Positions 15,785 to 22,860 of a DNA stretch of 25,077 nucleotides are shown here, one piece after another (within the stretch, counting starts at the first letter, position 1; each line of letters opens with the position of its first letter). Source of the stretch: an uncultured Bacteroides sp. GTDB taxonomy: Bacteria > Bacteroidota > Bacteroidia > Bacteroidales > Bacteroidaceae. The stretch lies in assembly GCA_905198575.1 (NCBI GenBank), contig CAJKDC010000032.1:1-25077 (forward strand), read 5' to 3'. The position numbers and the translations under genes are program-made. Under the pieces are notes generated by a model, which saw only the letters and a list, made by a program, of their open reading frames with translations, searched no databases and was not told the DNA's origin.

Positions 15785-16819
15785 TTATTTAACGCCATCA
15801 TTTTTCAATTTCAGCTGCCAATTCCAAGCAGAACGAAGTGTTTCTTCAATAGAAGTTTCTGCCTTCCAGCCCAACTCTTCATTAGCATATGCCGGATTAG
15901 CCCATACTTTTTCAATATCTCCAGCTCTACGACCAACAATCTGATAATTGAGCTTAACTCCAGTTGCAGCTTCAAATGCTTTAATCAATTCCAAAACTGA
16001 TAATCCTCTACCAGTACCGATATTAAAGACTTCAACTTTATCTTTCTGTTTATGATTCAAAATACGGTCCATAGCAATTACATGAGCCTTAGCCAAATCG
16101 ACTACATAAATATAGTCTCTGATGCAAGAGCCGTCAGGAGTATTATAATCATCACCAAATACGCTCAATTTTTCACGAATTCCAATCGCAGTCTGTGTAA
16201 GATATGGAATCAAGTTCTGAGGAACTCCATTAGGCAATTCACCTATCAATGCAGTAGGATGTGCACCTATCGGATTGAAATAACGTAACATGATAGCATT
16301 AATCGGAGCACCCGATGCTACGGTATCACGAATTATTTCCTCATTAATCTGCTTCGTATTACCATAAGGTGATTCAGCTTTCTTGATTGGTGCAGATTCT
16401 GTTACCGGAAGTACATCCGGCTGGCCATAAACTGTACAAGATGAAGAGAAGATAATACCTTCAACATTATACTTCGGCATCAACTCAAGCAAATTGATCA
16501 AAGAAACCAAATTATTACGATAATACAACAACGGTTTTTGTACAGATTCACCCACTGCCTTACTTGCAGCAAAATGGATGATACCTTTAATGCCAGGATA
16601 TTTCACAAAGACATTTTCCAGACTTTGCATATCAAGGCAATCAACCTTTTCGAATGCAGGGCGAACACCAGTTATCTTTTCTATACTGTCAACGACTTCC
16701 GCTCTTGAATTTGAAAGATTATCAACTATTACTACATCATATCCATTATTCTGTAGTTCAACTACTGTATGAGAGCCAATATAGCCGGTTCCACCAGTCA
16801 CCAAAATTCTTGTCTTCAT
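15785..16819 (-). CDS. galE: UDP-glucose 4-epimerase
   Basis: A 344-residue extended SDR that interconverts UDP-glucose and UDP-galactose using bound NAD+, linking galactose use to polysaccharide and LPS precursor supply. Visible are the NAD-binding loop G9-G-T-G12-Y-I-G15, HFAASKAVGES (82-92), S125-S-S-C-T-V-Y-G132 and the catalytic pair Y152-G-N-T-K156. The C-terminal RRAGDIEKVWANP stretch is typical of GalE. Length is normal. The frame is open for 11 codons further upstream, but MKTRILVTGGTGYIG at 16819 is the family start. Its promoter is predicted at 16899-16930 and a terminator lies at 15597-15633. It is not in an obvious sugar operon. Activity on N-acetylated sugars is possible in this family. 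Confidence 0.95.
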   Translation of the reverse strand: MKTRILVTGGTGYIGSHTVVELQNNGYDVVIVDNLSNSRAEVVDSIEKITGVRPAFEKVDCLDMQSLENVFVKYPGIKGIIHFAASKAVGESVQKPLLYYRNNLVSLINLLELMPKYNVEGIIFSSSCTVYGQPDVLPVTESAPIKKAESPYGNTKQINEEIIRDTVASGAPINAIMLRYFNPIGAHPTALIGELPNGVPQNLIPYLTQTAIGIREKLSVFGDDYNTPDGSCIRDYIYVVDLAKAHVIAMDRILNHKQKDKVEVFNIGTGRGLSVLELIKAFEAATGVKLNYQIVGRRAGDIEKVWANPAYANEELGWKAETSIEETLRSAWNWQLKLKNDGVK

Positions 16820-16898
16820 AACGTGTATTAACCTGGTTTTATTATAATACAAACACCATTCAACAGACTTTTTTAATTTTCAGCCTTATTGAATAATG

Positions 16899-16930
16899 CA
16901 AAAATAAAAATATTTATTGATTAATTCAAC
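16899..16930 (-). promoter_or_regulatory. Promoter of galE (-33 GTTG, -7 TATTTTTG)
   Basis: On the minus strand GTTG (16930-16927) is followed after 20 bases by TATTTTTG (16906-16899), an exact -7 match. Transcription would start near 16892, giving a leader of about 73 bases. Confidence 0.45.
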
Positions 16931-16972
16931 TATTTAGATGAATAAATAGAGCATTAATATTACAAAAAATGC

Positions 16973-17027
16973 AAAAAAGAGTGATAAAACAGATATAAAA
17001 TAGCTTTTATTCGTTTTATCACTCTTT
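16973..17027 (-). terminator. Rho-independent terminator of the rnf operon
   Basis: Perfect 15-bp inverted repeat AAAGAGTGATAAAAC (16976-16990) and GTTTTATCACTCTTT (17013-17027). The 22-base loop contains a further ATAAAA/TTTTAT stem. On the minus strand the stem runs into TTTTTT. It begins 13 bases after the rnfA stop. Confidence 0.9.
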
Positions 17028-17039
17028 CGTAATATCAAA

Positions 17040-17639
17040 TTAAAGGCCTAAAAGCGGTTTTAAACCTGCATCTACACCCGAGAATCCCATGAATGCCATT
17101 GCCAGCAAACCTGCAGTTACCAAGGCAATAGCCATACCTCTCATACCTTTAGGAATATTAACCAGACTCAACTGTTCGCGAATACCAGCAAAAACAATCA
17201 AAGCCAAAGCAAAACCTAAAGCAGTAGAAAAAGCGTAAATCACACCTGTAAGCAAATCATACTGTTTCTGGATAACAAGGATCGTAACACCCAAGATACA
17301 GCAGTTGGTTGTAATAAGAGGCAAGAATACACCCAGTGCCTGATAAAGGGCAGGTGAAACCTTCTTCAAAATAATTTCTACCATCTGAACCAGTGCGGCG
17401 ATAACCAGAATAAAGGCAATTGTCTGCAAATATCCCAAGCCAAAAGCATCCAGCACCAGTTTCTGAATCATATATGTTACAATGGTAGCCAATACCAGCA
17501 CGAATGCCACGGCAGCACCCATACCCATTGCAGTTTCAACCTTCTTCGAAACTCCCAAGAAGGGACAAATACCCAAGAACTGTGACAATACAATATTGTT
17601 CACAAAGATTGCGGTAATAAAAATCAAAATATATTCCAT
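17040..17639 (-). CDS. rnfA: Rnf electron transport complex subunit A
   Basis: A 199-residue integral membrane protein with six hydrophobic helices, homologous to NqrE/RsxA. It pairs with RnfE in inverted topology to form the membrane core of the ferredoxin:NAD+ oxidoreductase. C25 in FLGICPFLGV and C113 in TTNCCILG are the positions that, with their RnfE counterparts, hold the intramembrane 2Fe-2S centre in Rnf/Nqr complexes. N14-N-I-V-L-S-Q-F-L-G and FALALIVFAGIREQL are family hallmarks. It is the last gene of the seven-gene operon, starting 18 bases after rnfE, and is followed by a strong terminator. Length is close to the usual 190-195 residues. Confidence 0.96.
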   Translation of the reverse strand: MEYILIFITAIFVNNIVLSQFLGICPFLGVSKKVETAMGMGAAVAFVLVLATIVTYMIQKLVLDAFGLGYLQTIAFILVIAALVQMVEIILKKVSPALYQALGVFLPLITTNCCILGVTILVIQKQYDLLTGVIYAFSTALGFALALIVFAGIREQLSLVNIPKGMRGMAIALVTAGLLAMAFMGFSGVDAGLKPLLGL

Positions 17640-17657
17640 ATTCTATTGTTTTAGGAA

Positions 17658-18242
17658 TTATGCTTTCTTTAAACGATTCACCAAAGCTATCAGATAGCCC
17701 AGCACAATGAATGCCCCCGGAGCCAATACAAAGATCAGCATTCCATATTCTTCAGGCATAATTGTGATATTGAAGAATTTTCCTGTTCCCAAGAATTCGC
17801 GAACTCCTCCCAGCAGTGTAAGTGCTATGGTAAAGCCTAATCCCATACCCAAGCCATCAAAGAATGATGCCAAAGGATTGTTTTTCGCAGCAAAAGCTTC
17901 AGCACGTCCCAACAAGATACAGTTTACTACAATCAGCGGAATAAACAAGCCCAGTGTAGCATACAATGCCGGTACATAAGCCTGCATCATCATCTGCAGC
18001 ACGGTAACAAACGAAGCGATAACAACGATAAAGATAGGAATACGTACCATATCCGGAACCAGTTTCTTAATTAAAGAAATAACCACGTTCGAACAAATCA
18101 ATACGAACATTGTAGCCAGTCCCATACCCATACCATTAATGGCAGAAGATGTAGTACCCAAAGTAGGACACATACCCAAAAGCAGAACGAAAGTAGGATT
18201 TTCCTTAACGATTCCGTTCATCAAAATTTTAAAATTACTCAT
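17658..18242 (-). CDS. rnfE: Rnf electron transport complex subunit E
   Basis: A 194-residue membrane protein with six helices, paralogous to RnfA and homologous to NqrD/RsxE. N-terminal NPTFVLLLGMCPTLGTTSSA, with C25, and LIVVNCILLGRAEAFA, with C108, match the family motifs. The two cysteines would complete the 2Fe-2S site shared with RnfA. The C-terminal GFTIALTLLGGVREFLG stretch is also typical. It starts 14 bases after rnfG on the same strand. Confidence 0.96.
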   Translation of the reverse strand: MSNFKILMNGIVKENPTFVLLLGMCPTLGTTSSAINGMGMGLATMFVLICSNVVISLIKKLVPDMVRIPIFIVVIASFVTVLQMMMQAYVPALYATLGLFIPLIVVNCILLGRAEAFAAKNNPLASFFDGLGMGLGFTIALTLLGGVREFLGTGKFFNITIMPEEYGMLIFVLAPGAFIVLGYLIALVNRLKKA

Positions 18243-18256
18243 ATAGTGCCCTCCTA

Positions 18257-18895
18257 TTAATTTGATTCTACATTCGAATTTTCCTCTGCAGCAGCCTGCT
18301 GTGTAGCGCCACTGGCTCCATCTACATGCTGATTCTTATAAGCAGCATAGGCATTGTTGATTGCCCGTAAGAAAGCACGTGAAGTAATGGTAGAAGCTGT
18401 GATGGCATCTATTTCACCTCCATCCTTTGATACAGTCAACGGAGCCTGACCCGGATTCTTTCCGGTGATATCTCCTTTGGCACCTTTCTTAAACCAGTCG
18501 GCAGCCTTTGAGCCCAGTCCCGGAGTTTCCGCATGTGCCAGCAATGAGTAGTCTTTAATATTTCCCTCCGTATCAAAACCCACCAGCACTTTTATTTCAC
18601 CACCGAATCCCATAGACGAAGATTCTACGGCAGCACCTACAAATTCACCACCTTTAGTAGCTTTGTATACTTTGTAAATAACGCCGTCCAGGTCCACTTC
18701 CTCGGGTGCTTCAGCCGGATTATTGTCAAATTCGGGCACCACTACAGCAATGGCATCACTAAGCGTTTTGGCATTCGCCTGTGCAATAGGCTCGGTAGTT
18801 ATATCGTTCACCCAGCCCAGTAAGCCTCCAGCTACCACAGAAAAGCCTGTCAGTGCCAGAGCCATATTTTTTAAAGATGATTCAAGCTTTTTCAT
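18257..18895 (-). CDS. rnfG: Rnf electron transport complex subunit G (covalent FMN subunit)
   Basis: A 212-residue protein with one N-terminal membrane helix (about 11-30) and a periplasmic FMN_bind domain. In the complex it receives electrons and passes them towards RnfD. The expected flavinylation motif is D163-A-I-T-A-S-T169-I-T-S, with FMN on T169, where the commoner form is SGAT. The tail also contains D192-G-A-S-G-A-T198, a textbook ApbE acceptor sequence, followed by an Ala/Glu/Asn-rich end. The HAETPGLGSKA segment (121-131) is conserved in RnfG/NqrC. Its start overlaps the rnfD stop by four bases (ATGA), implying coupled translation. No ApbE flavin transferase gene is in the window, so it must be encoded elsewhere. 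Confidence 0.95.
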   Translation of the reverse strand: MKKLESSLKNMALALTGFSVVAGGLLGWVNDITTEPIAQANAKTLSDAIAVVVPEFDNNPAEAPEEVDLDGVIYKVYKATKGGEFVGAAVESSSMGFGGEIKVLVGFDTEGNIKDYSLLAHAETPGLGSKAADWFKKGAKGDITGKNPGQAPLTVSKDGGEIDAITASTITSRAFLRAINNAYAAYKNQHVDGASGATQQAAAEENSNVESN

Positions 18896-19881
18896 TTCTT
18901 AACGACCTCCCCGAAACGTTTAGGTTTACAATAAGTATTAATCAACGGAGTAAATGCATTCATGATAAAGATTGCAAATGACATACCCTCAGGATAAGCG
19001 CCAAAAAGACGGATAACAACAGTAAGGAAACCTATAGCCACACCGTAGATAAGCATACCTTTATGCGTCATAGGCGAAGTTACATAGTCTGTTGCCATAA
19101 AGATAGCTCCCAGCATCAAACCACCTGTAAACAGATGTGTGAAACCGCAGGCATATTTTACAGGGTCAGCCAAGTGGAATGCATAGCTGAATACAAATAC
19201 AGTTGCAAGAATGGAAACAGGAATATGCCAAGAAATAATTTTCTTCCAAAGCATATAAACCAGTCCCAGCAACAAAGCCAAAGCACTGATTTCACCGATA
19301 CATCCCGGATTGTTACCCAAGAACAAATCCATTACACTTGGCAACTGGCTCAAAGCCTCCTGGTCACCATGTACTGCCATTTTCATCAAAGCAAGCGGTG
19401 TTGCCGCAGTCTGTGCGTCTGTATAGCTGGCCAACTGTCCGGCAACCGGCCATGATGTCATCTGAACCGGGAAGGAAATCAGCAAGAAAATACGTCCTAC
19501 CAATGCCGGGTTAAAAGGATTGCAACCCAAGCCACCAAAAGTCATCTTACCGATACCGATAGCTACCAATGCTCCGATAATGATAATCCACAAAGGCAAG
19601 TTAGAAGGAAGATTGAAAGCCAGCAACAGACCAGTCAAAGCAGCCGAACCATCCATGATAGTGCTGCGCTCGCGTTTCAAAATAAATTTAGTGATAGCCC
19701 ATTCAAAGAAAAGGCAAGACACGACAGAGGTCAATGTTACAATTACGGCCCCCAAACCAAACATATAAAATGAGACCAACAAGGCCGGCATCAAAGCAAT
19801 GATTACACCATACATGTTTTTCTGTACGCTGTCACCACTGTGCACATGAGGCGATAAAGAAACTATTAATTTATTAGCCAT
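18892..19881 (-). CDS. rnfD: Rnf electron transport complex subunit D (covalent FMN subunit)
   Basis: A 329-residue polytopic membrane protein homologous to NqrB/RsxD, with about ten hydrophobic helices. SPHVHSGDSVQKNMYGVIIALMP is the family N-terminus, and GGLGCNPFNPALVGR (about 116-130) is the conserved central loop. The threonine that carries covalent FMN lies in the T158-A-A-T161-P-L segment, where many homologues have SGAT. YVTSPMTHKGMLIYG near the C-terminus is also typical. The frame extends three codons upstream to a TTG, but the ATG at 19881 gives the standard N-terminus, 12 bases after the rnfC stop. Together with RnfA and RnfE it forms the ion-translocating membrane part; which ion (Na+ or H+) is not decided by sequence. 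Confidence 0.95.
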   Translation of the reverse strand: MANKLIVSLSPHVHSGDSVQKNMYGVIIALMPALLVSFYMFGLGAVIVTLTSVVSCLFFEWAITKFILKRERSTIMDGSAALTGLLLAFNLPSNLPLWIIIIGALVAIGIGKMTFGGLGCNPFNPALVGRIFLLISFPVQMTSWPVAGQLASYTDAQTAATPLALMKMAVHGDQEALSQLPSVMDLFLGNNPGCIGEISALALLLGLVYMLWKKIISWHIPVSILATVFVFSYAFHLADPVKYACGFTHLFTGGLMLGAIFMATDYVTSPMTHKGMLIYGVAIGFLTVVIRLFGAYPEGMSFAIFIMNAFTPLINTYCKPKRFGEVVKK

Positions 19882-19893
19882 AATATTCAAGTA

Positions 19894-21231
19894 TTATTTT
19901 TTAGCATTACGTGCACGGATTATGCCGCCCACTTTACCTTTACCCAAACGTATAAAGTCCAACATCGGACGATGAGAAGGACATGTAAACTGGCAAGAGC
20001 CACATTCGATACATGACATGATCATCTCCTTTTCCACACGTTCCCAGTCACCGTGTGTCGAACAGGTAGCCAAAAGATACGGCTCCAGCCCCATCGGACA
20101 AACGCTCACACATTTGGCACAACGTATACAAGGCTGAGCTTCTGCACGTGCAGCCTCCTTGTCGTTCATAATCAGCACACCCGAGCTACCTTTACAGATA
20201 GGTACTTCAGTATTTACAAGTGCCTTACCCATCATCGGTCCACCTCCGATAACTTTTCCAGTATCTTCGGGCAGTCCGCCTGCTGCATCAATCAGCTGGC
20301 TCATCGGAGTTCCCATTCTCGTCAGGAAATTCGACGGGTTCTTTACCGACTTACCGGTAACGGTTACCACTCTTTCAAACAAAGGCTTGTTTTTCTGTAC
20401 AGCTTCATATACTGCGTATGCAGTTCCCACGTTCTGCACCACAGCTCCTACATTGATAGGAATAGCAGGAGGAGCAGGAACCTGACGGCCAATTACGGCA
20501 TCAATCAACTGTTTTTCACCACCCTGTGGATATTTCACCTGAAGAGGAACAACCTCAATGCCCGAATAGTTGCGAGCCTTTTCAGTCATCAGCTTGATGG
20601 CATCTGGCTTATTATTCTCGATACCGATATATCCCTTGCTGACCTTAACGGCTTTCATCAGAATCTGTACACCCACCAATATCTCATCAGCCTTTTCCAG
20701 CATCAGACGATGGTCTGCCGTCAAGTACGGTTCACACTCTACCGCATTGATGATGACACATTCAGCCTTACAACCCGGAGGAGGAGTCAGTTTGACATGA
20801 GTAGGGAAGCAAGCTCCACCCATACCAACTACACCTGCATTCTTTATTTTTGCAACAATCTCTTCAGGAGTCAAATCACACGTTTTCACCAGTTCAGTGC
20901 TACGGTCTATCGATTCTTCCCATTCATCACCGTCTACATCGATAAAGATAGCCGGTTTACGGTAACCACTTGCATCGATAATGCTATCCACTTTGTTTAC
21001 CTTTCCGGATACAGACGAAAAGATAGCAGCAGATACAAAACCTCCGGCTTCGGCAATTTTGGTACCCACTTTCACCACATCACCTTTTTTCACTACAGCA
21101 ACTGCAGGAGCACCTATATGCTGAGACAAAGGAAAAACGGCCTGTTTTGGAAGAGGCAATATTTCGATAGCCTTACCCGCAGACAATTTATTTTCTGCTG
21201 GATGAACTCCACCAATTCTAAATGTCTTCAC
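19894..21231 (-). CDS. rnfC: Rnf electron transport complex subunit C (NADH/FMN/Fe-S subunit)
   Basis: A 445-residue peripheral subunit, facing the cytoplasm, where NAD+ is reduced or NADH oxidised. The N-terminal part has a barrel-sandwich-like domain. G136-M-G-G-A-C-F-P-T-H-V is the conserved flavin/NADH-binding motif shared with complex I NuoF. Two 4Fe-4S motifs follow: C368-I-R-C371-A-K-C374-V-S-V-C378-P and C407-I-E-C410-G-S-C413-Q-F-T-C417-P. The start codon is GTG, not ATG; no ATG lies close by and the GTG gives the normal family N-terminus (KTFRIGGVHPAENK). It follows rnfB by 36 bases. It lacks the long Ala/Lys-rich C-terminal repeat of enterobacterial RnfC, as is usual for short forms. 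Confidence 0.96.
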   Translation of the reverse strand: MKTFRIGGVHPAENKLSAGKAIEILPLPKQAVFPLSQHIGAPAVAVVKKGDVVKVGTKIAEAGGFVSAAIFSSVSGKVNKVDSIIDASGYRKPAIFIDVDGDEWEESIDRSTELVKTCDLTPEEIVAKIKNAGVVGMGGACFPTHVKLTPPPGCKAECVIINAVECEPYLTADHRLMLEKADEILVGVQILMKAVKVSKGYIGIENNKPDAIKLMTEKARNYSGIEVVPLQVKYPQGGEKQLIDAVIGRQVPAPPAIPINVGAVVQNVGTAYAVYEAVQKNKPLFERVVTVTGKSVKNPSNFLTRMGTPMSQLIDAAGGLPEDTGKVIGGGPMMGKALVNTEVPICKGSSGVLIMNDKEAARAEAQPCIRCAKCVSVCPMGLEPYLLATCSTHGDWERVEKEMIMSCIECGSCQFTCPSHRPMLDFIRLGKGKVGGIIRARNAKK

Positions 21232-21267
21232 TGTTATATTGTTTTTTTAGATTACTACTATTGTTAA

Positions 21268-22257
21268 TTACGCCTCTTTTTTAGGAGTGTCTGCCGCAGG
21301 AGCAGCCAGTTGTTCTGCCGTTGGCTTTACCGCTTCCGGAGCTTTCTGTTCCTTCACCGCAGCAGGAGCTTCGGTTGCTGCCTTAGGAGCCACTTTAACG
21401 GTTTCTGTCGGAGCTGCCGTTTCTGCAGGTTTAGCTTTACGCGGCGGGAAGTTGACAGCCACAATAGCATTCTGCGGACATTCCATCTCACACTTACGGC
21501 AAGACTTACATTTAGCCGGATCAATATAGGCCAGATTATTTTCAAGCGTAATTGCTTCGAAAGGACAAACTTTTACACACTTGCCGCAACCGATACAAGC
21601 CGCAGCACAAGCCTTACGGGCTACCACACCTTTGTCCTTGTTCACGCACTGCACATAAACACGGCGGTTGTTCTTTCCTTTCGGACGAATTTCAATGATG
21701 TTTCTCGGACAAGCCTTGCTACAAGCGCCACAAGCAGTACATTTTGCTTCATCCACTTCGGGCAATCCGGTTTCCGGATTCATCTTTATTGCCCCAAATG
21801 TACATGCACTTACACAGTCGCCACAACCCAGACAGCCAAAGGTACAACCTGTTTCACCGCCATAAGTAGCATGAGCGATGGCACAAGACTTCACACCGTC
21901 ATACTGGGTAACACGCGGACGGTTTGCACAGGTTCCGTTACATCTCACTACCGCAACCTTAGGTTCAGAAACAGTTGCTTCCAGACCAAGAATTCCGGCA
22001 ACTTTATCCATAGTAGGCTGTCCACCTACAGGACACAACTTACCTTCCAGCGAACCGGCTTTCACACACGCAGCGGCAAAGCCGGAACAACCAGGATAAC
22101 CACATCCACCACAGTTTGCTTGCGGAAGCACTTCGGCAACCTGAGCAATACGTGGGTCTTCATACACAGCAAATTTCTTAGAAGCAGCATACAGGATTAC
22201 AGCTGCAATGAGCCCGATAGCTCCAAGAGAAACTACTGCAAGTACAATTAAATCCAT
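21268..22257 (-). CDS. rnfB: Rnf electron transport complex subunit B (ferredoxin-accepting polyferredoxin)
   Basis: A 329-residue subunit with an N-terminal membrane helix (about 3-25). A 4Fe-4S domain follows with C49, C52, C57 and C75 (CGGCGYPGC). A Cys-rich middle comes next (C106, C110, C125, C138), then four ferredoxin-type clusters starting at C142 (CLGCGDCVSAC), C173 (CTACGACSKAC), C221 (CIGCGKCVKVC) and C250 (CKSCRKCEMEC). It is the electron entry from reduced ferredoxin. The enterobacterial form is about 190 residues with two ferredoxin clusters, so this is the long form of anaerobes. The last 58 residues are a low-complexity Ala/Pro/Lys/Glu tail, likely disordered. It is the second gene of the operon, 20 bases after rseC. 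Confidence 0.96.
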   Translation of the reverse strand: MDLIVLAVVSLGAIGLIAAVILYAASKKFAVYEDPRIAQVAEVLPQANCGGCGYPGCSGFAAACVKAGSLEGKLCPVGGQPTMDKVAGILGLEATVSEPKVAVVRCNGTCANRPRVTQYDGVKSCAIAHATYGGETGCTFGCLGCGDCVSACTFGAIKMNPETGLPEVDEAKCTACGACSKACPRNIIEIRPKGKNNRRVYVQCVNKDKGVVARKACAAACIGCGKCVKVCPFEAITLENNLAYIDPAKCKSCRKCEMECPQNAIVAVNFPPRKAKPAETAAPTETVKVAPKAATEAPAAVKEQKAPEAVKPTAEQLAAPAADTPKKEA

Positions 22258-22277
22258 AATGTATCAATTAGTTTGTT

Positions 22278-22703
22278 TTAGTAATTTATTTCTTCCAACG
22301 TAAATGCAAAAGTCCGCTTCAAGCGTTTTCTGCAGATATATATTATTATATAATAAGGTATAAGCATCGCCATTGCCACAACACCCGACAGGACTTCATT
22401 ACCGCCCGTAAAATGCATGGCAACAAACAATGTAACCAACAATATCAAAAAGGGAATTCCAAAAGCCAGCAAGACCGCCTGCATCCCCATGGATGTAGTT
22501 CCACACACCATAACCTTATCTCCGATTTGGCATGTCAGTCCTGCAGCATTATAAACATCGACTATTTTTTCTTTTGTCTCGGAAGCATTACAATGCCCCT
22601 TGGCACTACACGAAGAGCACGCAGAGGTTTGAACGATTTTCACCTGAACGTGAGAGCCGTCAATGTTTTCCACAATACCTAGATGTTTTATTTTATCGGT
22701 CAT
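22278..22703 (-). CDS. rseC: RseC/RsxE-associated SoxR-reducing system family protein
   Basis: A 141-residue protein of the RseC family. The cytoplasmic N-terminus carries C29-S-S-C32-S-A-K-G-H-C38, the family's Cys cluster, which may bind an Fe-S centre. Two membrane helices follow (about 72-95 and 100-120) and then a basic tail. RseC-family genes lie beside rnf/rsx operons in many bacteria and act with the complex in SoxR reduction or complex assembly. SoxR itself is not in the window. The frame is open upstream to 22799, but the ATG at 22703 gives the family N-terminus (MTDKIKHLGIVENIDG) and lies just after a good promoter. It is the first gene of the rnf operon, 20 bases before rnfB. Confidence 0.88.
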   Translation of the reverse strand: MTDKIKHLGIVENIDGSHVQVKIVQTSACSSCSAKGHCNASETKEKIVDVYNAAGLTCQIGDKVMVCGTTSMGMQAVLLAFGIPFLILLVTLFVAMHFTGGNEVLSGVVAMAMLIPYYIIIYICRKRLKRTFAFTLEEINY

Positions 22704-22733
22704 TTTTTGCAAACTATACTTTACAAACTTGGG

Positions 22734-22764
22734 CAAAGTTAAAAGAAAAATTGAAAAAGCCATA
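22734..22764 (-). promoter_or_regulatory. Promoter of the rseC-rnfBCDGEA operon
   Basis: On the minus strand TATG (22764-22761, consensus TTTG) is followed after 19 bases by TAACTTTG (22741-22734), an exact -7 match. Transcription would start near 22727, leaving a leader of about 24 bases. No other promoter was seen inside the operon. Confidence 0.55.
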
Positions 22765-22797
22765 TGTATAGGCTTGTATTTCTTTCTAAAAAAATGC

Positions 22798-22839
22798 AAA
22801 AAGACGGTAAGCCTTTTATCAAAATGTATACCGTCTTTT
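22798..22839 (-). terminator. Rho-independent terminator of ilvA
   Basis: Perfect 11-bp inverted repeat AAAAGACGGTA (22799-22809) and TACCGTCTTTT (22829-22839), with a 19-base loop. On the minus strand the stem is followed by TTTTT and a second T-run, 22 bases after the ilvA stop. The plus strand also ends in TTTT, but no plus-strand gene enters. Confidence 0.88.
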
Positions 22840-22860
22840 CATTTCTATTAACACAAGGCA

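Noticed and set aside
20053..21267. A 404-residue plus-strand open frame opposite rnfC
   Set aside because: The frame is the reverse of strongly conserved rnfC codons. Its Ser/His/Arg-rich product resembles no protein family.
21310..22251. A 313-residue plus-strand open frame opposite rnfB
   Set aside because: Composition (Thr, Ser, Arg, Phe) is what the complement of Cys/Ala/Lys-rich RnfB codons would give. There are no motifs.
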